DNA of 6,789 nucleotides, from positions 1-6,789 of the forward strand of contig CAZYPK010000220.1 in assembly GCA_964649195.1 (NCBI GenBank), written 5' to 3'. The first letter of the stretch is position 1. Each line of letters begins with the position of its first letter. Below are positions 1 to 4,720 of the stretch, piece by piece. The notes beneath the pieces were generated by a model. That model made no database searches, was not told the origin of the DNA, and saw nothing but the letters and a program-made list of their open reading frames with translations. The stretch is from JTS-RE9 sp964649195 (GTDB lineage: Bacteria; Planctomycetota; Phycisphaerae; Phycisphaerales; Phycisphaeraceae). The position numbers were made by a program, and so were the translations under genes.

Positions 1-2
1 CT

Positions 3-23
3 CCGCGACGTGTTACGTCGCGG
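3..23. repeat. Hairpin A, 9-bp stem, GTT loop
   Basis: The arms CCGCGACGT (3-11) and ACGTCGCGG (15-23) pair perfectly around a GTT loop. Its six basal pairs and its loop are identical to those of the hairpin at 208-228, while the three pairs next to the loop differ in a pairing-preserving way. No run of T follows on either strand, so it is not a classical intrinsic terminator. It may belong to a dispersed hairpin family. Confidence 0.7.
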
Positions 24-207
24 ACGTGAACAGCCTCAAGGGTGGTCATGCACACCTTGGGCGGTGGAACTCGAAAACACCAGGCATCGCATTCGCGGGC
101 ATGTGACCATCGGACGCATGCCGCTCATCCGCCGCGCCTTGGTTGCCGCCGCGCGATCGATGCCGTTCATCCATCGCAAGATCGACGCTCCTTCAGGCCG
201 GACACGT

Positions 208-228
208 CCGCGACTCGTTGAGTCGCGG
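208..228. repeat. Hairpin B, 9-bp stem, GTT loop, 3' of the permease gene
   Basis: The arms CCGCGACTC (208-216) and GAGTCGCGG (220-228) pair perfectly around GTT. It begins 27 bases past the stop codon of the minus-strand permease gene, a position suited to a 3'-end or mRNA-stabilising structure. It lacks a T-run on the minus strand, so a terminator role is only possible. It shares base and loop with hairpin A. Confidence 0.7.
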
Positions 229-255
229 CTCGCTCTTATCCCGACCGCTGCGCGA

Positions 256-1221
256 TCACCGTCCGATGCCGACGATCGCCATGCCGATGGGCAGCCAGAT
301 GGGCGTGGTGAGGAGGCAGATGATGTTGGTGGTGAGGATGATCCGCATGGCGGTGGGCGTGTCGCCCTTGTAGTGCTTGGCCATGATGATGGCGAAGACG
401 CCCGAGGGCATCGCGGCCTGCACGATCATGATCTGCTTGAGTTCCACCGCGGCGGGAATCAGCCACGCGACCGCCAGAATGCAAAGCGGTATCACGCCCA
501 GCCGCAGCAGGTTGGCGGCGACAAGCATGTGCCCGCTGCCCCGCAGATTGGCCTCGTGAAGGTGATCGAAGATGGTCGCGCCGATGAGAATCAGCCCCAG
601 GGGAATCGAGGCCTTGCCGACGAGCGTCAAGGCGTCGGTGAGTTCGACGGGGATGTGCGTTGAAAGGCCCGACCAGTTGGCGACCAGCGCCAGCACGATG
701 GTGATGCTGGGCGGATTGATGGCCCGCAGGAGCGTGCTGCGCGAGAAGTGGCCGGTCATGACCAGCACGCCGATGGTCCAGAAGGCGAGATCGACCCCGA
801 CATTGTGAAGGAACAGCACCGCAAGGGAATCCACGCCGAACAGAACCACGGCGATGGGGGCCGCGATGTAGCCGTAGTTCTGGATGCCGACGGTGAAGAT
901 GAACGTCCGCTGGGCCGGCAGCGACATCGGCTGCGCACGATGCAGCAGCTTCACCGCCAAGGCGCCGATGATGAAGCCCAGCATGATCGTGCCGAACCCC
1001 ACCAGCGGCGGGAGCAGCACGCGGATCGGATCGTGCAGTTTCGGATTGCCCGCGATCAAACCGAAGATCAGCGCGGGCATGAGGCCGCGGATGATCACCT
1101 TCAGCAGCGGCCTGTCCATGCGAGGCCCGAGCACGCGACCCCGGCGCAGCAGCGAACCCAGCAGCAGCAGTCCGGCAACGCCGACCATCGAAGCGAGGAT
1201 TTTGAGGATGAGTTCAAACAA
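256..1221 (-). CDS. AEC family transporter (auxin efflux carrier-type permease)
   Basis: This 321-residue inner-membrane protein has about ten hydrophobic segments, roughly at residues 5-25, 41-58, 70-92, 106-128, 135-156, 171-186, 196-217, 232-254, 262-283 and 294-316, the AEC/PIN-like layout. Family-type stretches include QNYGYIAAP (114-122) in the fourth segment, IPLGLILIGA (206-215), and AAMPSGVFAIIMAKHYKGD (269-287) near the C-terminus. Bacterial members export or import small carboxylates or other anions; the substrate cannot be told from sequence. The start codon is TTG (CAA at 1219-1221 on the plus strand), because an in-frame stop lies 17 codons upstream and the next ATG (residue 12) would cut the first membrane segment. 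I see no good Shine-Dalgarno site. The lipid kinase-like gene lies 98 bp upstream on the same strand, so co-transcription is possible but not evident. Length is typical of the family. Confidence 0.88.
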   Translation of the reverse strand: MFELILKILASMVGVAGLLLLGSLLRRGRVLGPRMDRPLLKVIIRGLMPALIFGLIAGNPKLHDPIRVLLPPLVGFGTIMLGFIIGALAVKLLHRAQPMSLPAQRTFIFTVGIQNYGYIAAPIAVVLFGVDSLAVLFLHNVGVDLAFWTIGVLVMTGHFSRSTLLRAINPPSITIVLALVANWSGLSTHIPVELTDALTLVGKASIPLGLILIGATIFDHLHEANLRGSGHMLVAANLLRLGVIPLCILAVAWLIPAAVELKQIMIVQAAMPSGVFAIIMAKHYKGDTPTAMRIILTTNIICLLTTPIWLPIGMAIVGIGR

Positions 1222-1290
1222 GGGAGGCAGGGATTGACAGGGGATTTCACCTGGCAGGTACGACCATCATAGAAGAACCCGCTTTCGCAT

Positions 1291-1330
1291 TTTGGAGCTT
1301 GTTTGGAACTTGAACTTTGTCATTTGAAGT
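1291..1330. repeat. Short degenerate TTTGGARCTTG repeat
   Basis: Two 11-base copies, TTTGGAGCTTG (1291-1301) and TTTGGAACTTG (1302-1312), stand head to tail with one difference. Looser matches (AACTTTG, then ATTTGAAGTTT) continue to about 1331 and run into the last codons of the kinase-family gene, whose stop codon is at 1320-1322. The tract is AT-rich against its GC-rich surroundings. It may be a simple-sequence expansion or the edge of a dispersed repeat. Confidence 0.45.
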
Positions 1331-2273
1331 TTCCCAATGCAGGCGCCACGATCGGCACGACACCGGGGGTCAGCTTCACTTCAACAGGCGTCGAACCAAA
1401 CCACTCGCCATCGATTTCAACGGCCACCGGCGGCTCGCTTTCAATGGTCACGCGCATCCCTTTCACGAAGACCACCCCGCGCCTGCCCGACAGCCTGCGA
1501 CGCCACGCGGCAAAGGCGAATCCGACCAGCGACGCCACCGAACCTCGCTGCATGATGCAGACCTCCAGCCGCCCCGAATCCATGCGGGCCTGGTCGGCGA
1601 CGCTGAGCAGCCCCGCGTAGTTGGCCGCATTCGCCACCACGACCATCGCCCCTTCGATGGCCTCCGCGCCATCCACACGGACGCGCAGCACCGGCGGGGA
1701 GTAGCGGCGGATGGTGCGCCAGATCGGCTTCATGTAGCCGAAGAAACCGAGCTTGCCTTTGCGGTTGTGGTGAATGTCCTCGATGACCATCGCGTCAAAG
1801 CCGCTGCTCATCACGACGAGAAAACGATGCCAGGGAGGCCGAGCAGTGACAGCGGCAGTGGCAGCGGCAGGCGTGGAACTGGAAGCAGTGGCGAGCGGGC
1901 GGGCTTCGCACAGATCGACGCGCCTGATGACGCCGGTGTCGATCAGTCGGGCGACGCCTTCGGGCTTCCAGGGGAAGTGCAGTTCGCGGGCCAGGACATT
2001 GGCGGTGCCGACGGGCATCTGCACCAGGGGCGTCCGCGCCGGATCGGACAGGCCGTTGAGCACTTCATTGAGCGTGCCATCACCGCCGGCGACGATGAGG
2101 CGTTCGATGTCGTCGGGCACATCGGCGGCCCAGGCGCGGGCGTCGCCGGCCTTGGCGGTCAGTCGGACTTCGACATGATGACCGGCGGCGGTGAGACGCC
2201 GCGCCAACTCCTCGATGCGCGGCTTCGCCTTGCCGCCGCCTGCGATGGGATTTCCGATGATCCGCAGCTTCAT
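1320..2273 (-). CDS. Diacylglycerol kinase family lipid kinase (YegS/DgkB-like)
   Basis: This 317-residue protein matches the DAGK catalytic family, which transfers the ATP gamma-phosphate to a lipid hydroxyl such as diacylglycerol. Visible motifs in order are NPIAGGGK (8-15), GGDGTLNEVLNGL (63-75, the nucleotide-binding signature), PVGTANVLARE (87-97), SSGFDAMVIEDI (156-167), YAGLLSVADQARMDSGRLEV (219-238, the 'A..DDG.L' region) and the C-terminal IDGE (287-290), whose acidic residue is conserved in the family. An Ala/Ser/Thr/Pro-rich insert (about 127-147) sits between the two lobes where relatives usually have a short loop; its DNA holds a hexamer repeat. There is no signal peptide or membrane helix, so it is probably a soluble or peripheral membrane enzyme. 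ATG start at 2273, without a clear Shine-Dalgarno site. It is divergent from the HD gene. The lipid substrate is unknown. Confidence 0.9.
   Translation of the reverse strand: MKLRIIGNPIAGGGKAKPRIEELARRLTAAGHHVEVRLTAKAGDARAWAADVPDDIERLIVAGGDGTLNEVLNGLSDPARTPLVQMPVGTANVLARELHFPWKPEGVARLIDTGVIRRVDLCEARPLATASSSTPAAATAAVTARPPWHRFLVVMSSGFDAMVIEDIHHNRKGKLGFFGYMKPIWRTIRRYSPPVLRVRVDGAEAIEGAMVVVANAANYAGLLSVADQARMDSGRLEVCIMQRGSVASLVGFAFAAWRRRLSGRRGVVFVKGMRVTIESEPPVAVEIDGEWFGSTPVEVKLTPGVVPIVAPALGNFK
1844..1871. repeat. CAGYGG hexamer repeat inside the lipid kinase gene
   Basis: On the plus strand four consecutive hexamers fit CAGYGR: CAGTGA, CAGCGG, CAGTGG, CAGCGG, then a partial CAGG. The array lies inside the coding sequence and encodes the Ala/Thr/Val-rich linker of the kinase-family protein. 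Because the unit is six bases, gain or loss of a copy keeps the frame and only changes linker length. Confidence 0.65.
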
Positions 2274-2347
2274 CGAGGCATCTTATCGTAGAATGTTCCC
2301 ACTTCCTTTCGTTGGGTCCATGAGTCGATCACATCAGGGGCCGTGAC
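2274..2347. promoter_or_regulatory. Divergent intergenic region between lipid kinase and HD genes
   Basis: This 74-bp spacer must supply upstream signals for both divergent genes. TAGAAT at 2289-2294 is one mismatch from a plus-strand -10 box, but no convincing -35 hexamer lies 16-18 bases before it, so I do not call a promoter precisely. No operator-like palindrome was seen. An eight-residue frame (2320-2346) is noted and rejected elsewhere. Confidence 0.3.
2336..2340 (+). promoter_or_regulatory. Ribosome binding site of the HD gene
   Basis: AGGGG lies seven bases before the ATG at 2348, a good Shine-Dalgarno spacing. It supports this start over later in-frame methionines. Confidence 0.6.
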
Positions 2348-2971
2348 ATGCACGATCTTCGCGAGCGATGGAACCGTCTGTGGGATGCACTTGGCGCCAG
2401 GGGGACGCCCGATGCGGTCTTCAACGAATTGGCCGCCGCCTACGGAGCGCCTGAGCGGGCGTATCACAACCTGCATCACATCGCGGCTTGCCTCGATGAG
2501 CTGGAGCGCGCGGAATACCTCGCCGAGAAGCCGCGCGAGATCGAGCTGGCGATCTGGTTTCACGACCTGATTTACGACACGCACCGCCGCGACAACGAAT
2601 CTCGCAGCGCCGCGCGGGCGCTGGAGGTGGCACGCGATGCGAAAATGGAGCGCATCACCGTGGCCGCCGTGCAGGACCTGATCGAAGCGACCCGGCATGA
2701 CGCGGCACCCGCCACCAACGATGGCCGGCTGATCGCGGACATCGACTTGGCCATCCTCGGCCGGAAGGCCGATCGATTCGACGAATATGAGGCGGCGATC
2801 CGCAGGGAGTTTGCGTGGGTCGATGAGGCGCAGTTCAGGAATGAACGGGCGAAGGCGCTCAAGCGTTTTCTGCATCAGCCGCACATCTATCACACGGCGA
2901 TGTTTCGAGGCAGGTACGAAAACACGGCCCGCGCCAATCTGCACCGCTCGCTGGCGAAGCTGAATCTCTGA
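2348..2971 (+). CDS. Predicted metal-dependent HD-superfamily phosphohydrolase (COG4339-like)
   Basis: This 207-residue soluble protein looks like a compact HD-domain hydrolase. Candidate metal ligands follow the family order: His in YHNLHH (39-44), the HD pair in WFHDLIYD (70-77, H72-D73), and a late Asp in ADIDLAILG (130-138). A DNESRSAARAL stretch (82-92) after the HD pair and a C-terminal IYHTAMFRGRYENTARANLHR block (180-200) look like the family's conserved signature as I recall it; both need an alignment to confirm. HD proteins hydrolyse phosphate mono- or diesters, including nucleotides; the substrate of this subgroup is not established to my knowledge. It is the only plus-strand gene here, diverging from the lipid kinase gene and converging on the isomerase gene. 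Its stop codon is one base from the left arm of a long hairpin. Confidence 0.85.
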   Translation: MHDLRERWNRLWDALGARGTPDAVFNELAAAYGAPERAYHNLHHIAACLDELERAEYLAEKPREIELAIWFHDLIYDTHRRDNESRSAARALEVARDAKMERITVAAVQDLIEATRHDAAPATNDGRLIADIDLAILGRKADRFDEYEAAIRREFAWVDEAQFRNERAKALKRFLHQPHIYHTAMFRGRYENTARANLHRSLAKLNL

Positions 2972-2972
2972 A

Positions 2973-3141
2973 AACGTGTATGAAAAGGTCCAACCGACCG
3001 TCGATTTCGGAGAGCCGTTTTTACAAGGAAGGCAGGAAAGAAGGAAATGAGGGAAAAAACCGGAATCGCCTGCTTGACTCCTCATTTCCTTCTTTCCTGC
3101 CTTCCTTATAAAAAACGGATTGGCGATTTCTCATACACGTT
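2973..3141. repeat. Long inverted repeat I with a perfect 28-bp purine-rich stem
   Basis: The outer arms 2973-2983 (AACGTGTATGA) and 3131-3141 are perfect reverse complements (11 bp). Inside, 3015-3052 pairs with 3080-3118: bases 3025-3052 and 3080-3107 are perfectly complementary over 28 bp, and the stem extends to a CCGTTTTT/AAAAAACGG base with one extra base and one mismatch. The loop is 27 bases (3053-3079). The left arm is almost all purine. The structure begins one base after the HD stop codon. No T-run follows the stem on either strand, so a simple intrinsic terminator is not indicated; 3'-end protection, a mobile MITE-like element or a dispersed repeat are alternatives. CTGA occurs on both sides (2968-2971 and 3142-3145), a possible but weak target duplication. 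Confidence 0.8.
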
Positions 3142-3221
3142 CTGAGGAAAGCGCGCACCGGCCAAAGGCCTGATCTTTCCCCACATGTTGTTTGCGACCC
3201 ATGATTGCAACCATCGCCTTT

Positions 3222-3256
3222 CGCCCCGGAGGGGCGCGGGACTGTAGCCACGGGTG
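3222..3256 (-). repeat. 35-base repeat unit, left inverted copy
   Basis: Read on the minus strand this begins CACCCGTGGCTACAGTCC, followed by three variable bases and then the palindrome GCCCCTCCGGGGC. It is the inverted partner of 3457-3491. The GCCCC/GGGGC clasp can form a small hairpin by itself. Confidence 0.75.
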
Positions 3257-3291
3257 CAGCGACGCGGCTTTGAGCGTCGCGCAACCCGTGG
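3248..3291. repeat. GC-rich two-tier hairpin
   Basis: CCACGGGT (3248-3255) pairs with ACCCGTGG (3284-3291), and inside it GCGACGC (3259-3265) pairs with GCGTCGC (3274-3280), leaving an eight-base loop. The small internal bulges between the stems are nearly symmetrical. It overlaps the left 35-base unit, so the two folds would compete or stack. Confidence 0.75.
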
Positions 3292-3415
3292 TCGATGATG
3301 ATGTGCCGCACCCGCCCCGGAGGGGGCGAAGGAAGTCGCCGTGTCGCCCCCATGACGATTGATGGACACGCCCTTCCGCCGCCCCTGCCGGGGCGGAAAT
3401 TTTGTCCACTCTTTT

Positions 3416-3465
3416 CCACGGGTTTCGCGGCGCCCTCGCGGACTCGGGCACCGCTTCACCCGTGG
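3416..3465. repeat. Right-hand CCACGGGT/ACCCGTGG hairpin
   Basis: CCACGGGT (3416-3423) pairs with ACCCGTGG (3458-3465), the same outer stem as in the hairpin at 3248-3291 and at the mirror position of palindrome II. The interior is GC-rich but does not form the clean second stem of the left copy, which suggests that the interior has diverged. Confidence 0.65.
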
Positions 3466-3491
3466 CTACAGTCCGTTGCCCCTCCGGGGCA
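3457..3491 (+). repeat. 35-base repeat unit, right copy
   Basis: The unit starts CACCCGTGGCTACAGTCC, then GTT, then the palindrome GCCCCTCCGGGGC and A. It matches the reverse complement of 3222-3256 except for the three central bases and the last base. When translated, both copies give HPWLQS followed by APPG, one on each strand, which explains open but non-genic frames here. Confidence 0.75.
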
Positions 3492-3568
3492 CAAGGCTGG
3501 CGACCCTCATGTCTTATCACGGCAGAGATGTGGGAAAAGATCAGGCCAAACGCCGCGGCCATCCACGA

Positions 3569-4393
3569 TCACCCGCGGCAACCGAGCTTCCGCATGATCG
3601 CGTCCGTCTTCTCATAAGCCTCCGTCACCCATTCAACGATCCGCTCAGGCTCCGGGCTGAATTCCAGTTCGATGCTCACCGTGCGATCGAATCCGGTTTT
3701 CTGGATCGCTTCCAGATACTTGATGATCGGCACCACGCCGCGACCCGGAGGCAGATCGCCGTGTACTTTGCCGTTGCAGTCGGAAAGATGCACGTGAGCG
3801 ATGTAATCCTTGAGCTTCGCAATCCCGGCGGGCTTGATTTTCATCAGATGCAGATGCGAGATGTCGCAGTTGGCCCGCACCGTGTCGTGCATGCCCACAT
3901 CGTCGAGAAAACGAATCATCGTCTCGACGGTGTTGACCAGCGAAAGATCGAAAGGCTCCAGTTCGATGACGATCTCCAGTCCGAGCTTCTTTGCATACCT
4001 GCCCAGCTCGCGCACGCCGGTCACTCCCAGCCGCCATTGCTCGGCGGGCGGGATCACTTCCCGCTGCCAGATGTATTCGCCGACGACCAGGAGCAGGTTG
4101 TCGCAGCCGTATTCGTAGCAGAGGTCCAGATGTTCCCTGCACCGCCCGATGTGAAACTGCCGCACGCTGGGATTGAAGTCGATGAGACCGACGGCGACGC
4201 AGCAGATGCTTTTGATCGGCAGGCCCAGGACATCGGCGGTGTCCTTGATCAGCCTGCGTTCCCGGATGTCCATCGCCAGCGGGTCGGCCTGGATATCCAC
4301 GGTGTCGAAGCCGATCTTCTTCGTCTGTTCGAGACCGAACTTCGCACCCTTGCCGGCTTGCGAGAAGGCGGAGTTGATGAGGCCGAGTTTCAT
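3569..4393 (-). CDS. Sugar phosphate isomerase/epimerase-type TIM barrel protein
   Basis: This 274-residue soluble protein fits the xylose isomerase-like TIM barrel family (AP_endonuc_2 type), whose members move carbonyl groups or invert stereocentres of sugars using a divalent metal. Numbered from the ATG at 4393, likely metal or catalytic residues are E144 or E146 in VIELEPFD, D177 and H180 in NCDISHLHL, H202 in HVHLSD, and E242 in SIELEF. The segment HGDLPPGRG (212-220) matches the substrate-loop region of epimerases of this group. A TTG at 4408 would add five residues; I prefer the ATG because MKLGLINSAF begins directly at the first beta strand, but no strong Shine-Dalgarno site decides it. 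It is the last gene of the four-gene minus-strand cluster, 44 bp after the small protein gene, and its stop is 21 bases from palindrome II. The exact substrate is unknown. Confidence 0.88.
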   Translation of the reverse strand: MKLGLINSAFSQAGKGAKFGLEQTKKIGFDTVDIQADPLAMDIRERRLIKDTADVLGLPIKSICCVAVGLIDFNPSVRQFHIGRCREHLDLCYEYGCDNLLLVVGEYIWQREVIPPAEQWRLGVTGVRELGRYAKKLGLEIVIELEPFDLSLVNTVETMIRFLDDVGMHDTVRANCDISHLHLMKIKPAGIAKLKDYIAHVHLSDCNGKVHGDLPPGRGVVPIIKYLEAIQKTGFDRTVSIELEFSPEPERIVEWVTEAYEKTDAIMRKLGCRG

Positions 4394-4437
4394 GGTAGCG
4401 CAATCCAATATGAAGTGTCGGCGAATGCGATCATTCC

Positions 4438-4689
4438 CTACTCCCGCTTGGCCTTGCCGTAGAGATAATGATCCACGTTCTTTGCCAGATCACGAGGCAA
4501 CCCTTCCCAGACATGCGAGGGAACGTCCGAGGTGATCTCCCGGGCAAGTTCCGCCATCTGCACAAGAGCATCCTTCCTTGCCTCATCAATCACGCGCCCC
4601 AACCGTTGGAGAACAGTCTCCGTTTCCAACGGACGCGATTTGCGCGCCACGCCCCGCTTCGACTGTTTCTTTTTTGAGAGGCGGCTCAT
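4438..4689 (-). CDS. Small basic protein of unknown function
   Basis: I do not recognise this 83-residue protein. It opens with a Lys/Arg-rich stretch (SRLSKKKQSKRGVARKSR), continues with a probable amphipathic helix (about 24-54, LQRLGRVIDEARKDALVQMAELAREI) and ends with VWEGLPRDLAKNVDHYLYGKAKRE. The basic N-terminus could bind nucleic acid, and the size would suit an antitoxin or regulator, but no toxin-like partner adjoins it. An upstream in-frame ATG at 4731 would overlap the oxidoreductase gene; I chose 4689 because GGAG stands seven bases before it. Reasons to believe it is real: same strand and spacing as the cluster (31 bp after the oxidoreductase stop, 44 bp before the isomerase start) and a plausible ribosome binding site. 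It has no signal peptide or membrane helix. Confidence 0.7.
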   Translation of the reverse strand: MSRLSKKKQSKRGVARKSRPLETETVLQRLGRVIDEARKDALVQMAELAREITSDVPSHVWEGLPRDLAKNVDHYLYGKAKRE

Positions 4690-4696
4690 ATGCAGG

Positions 4697-4700
4697 CTCC
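4697..4700 (-). promoter_or_regulatory. Ribosome binding site of the small protein gene
   Basis: On the minus strand GGAG precedes the ATG at 4689 by seven bases. It favours the 83-residue product over the 97-residue one starting at 4731. Confidence 0.5.
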
Positions 4701-4720
4701 GAATGGGAGGCATTCTATCA

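Larger units (their letters stand above)
1..255. other. Gene-free left end of window
   Basis: No reading frame here shows a recognisable domain. A plus-strand frame runs through from base 10, but it continues antisense across the permease gene and has the low-complexity R/H/D/G-rich composition of a shadow frame. The only clear structure is a pair of short perfect hairpins at 3-23 and 208-228, listed separately. This is downstream sequence of the permease gene; whatever lies left of base 1 cannot be seen. Confidence 0.6.
3167..3547. repeat. Long nested inverted repeat II (381-bp decayed palindrome)
   Basis: Several pairs of inverted segments share one centre near base 3356. The ends 3167-3187 and 3527-3547 match 19 of 21. 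Segments 3222-3256 and 3457-3491 carry a 35-base unit in opposite orientation. Hairpins 3248-3291 and 3416-3465 are mirror placed. The inner segments 3313-3345 and 3365-3395 are similar with small gaps. So the whole block is one long imperfect palindrome that could fold as one rod or as a row of local hairpins. It fills most of the gap between convergent genes and ends 21 bases before the isomerase stop. No transposase is present. GGCCAAA abuts or overlaps both ends (3160-3166, 3544-3550). The elements resemble GC-rich dispersed repeats I associate with planctomycete genomes; that link is inference. Confidence 0.8.

Noticed and set aside
46..174. Minus-strand frame of 42 residues in the left intergenic region
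   Set aside because: The only support is AAGGAG 13 bases before the ATG, too far for a good site; no motif and unremarkable composition.
10..663. Open plus-strand frame of 217 codons at the left end
   Set aside because: It runs antisense through the permease gene, which has clear membrane segments and family motifs, and its product is low-complexity R/H/D/G-rich.
1317..2291. Open plus-strand frame of 324 codons
   Set aside because: It is the antisense shadow of the lipid kinase gene, whose GGDGT and other motifs are intact on the minus strand.
2320..2346. Eight-residue leader-like frame just before the HD gene
   Set aside because: No ribosome binding site, no run of regulatory codons, and no attenuator-like alternative hairpins.
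3015..3118. Classical intrinsic terminator
   Set aside because: The stem is long enough, but no T-run follows it on either strand; the T/A tracts are within the stem base.
2973..3547. Retron-type or CRISPR-type non-coding RNA locus
   Set aside because: There is no reverse transcriptase or Cas gene nearby, and the repeats are inverted arms, not regularly spaced direct repeats.
3021..3562. Several overlapping minus-strand frames of 117-143 codons in the convergent gap
   Set aside because: They are translations of the inverted repeats, with the same peptide appearing on both strands.
3359..4462. Open plus-strand frame of 367 codons
   Set aside because: It begins in the GC-rich palindrome and runs antisense through the isomerase gene; its composition is typical of a shadow frame.
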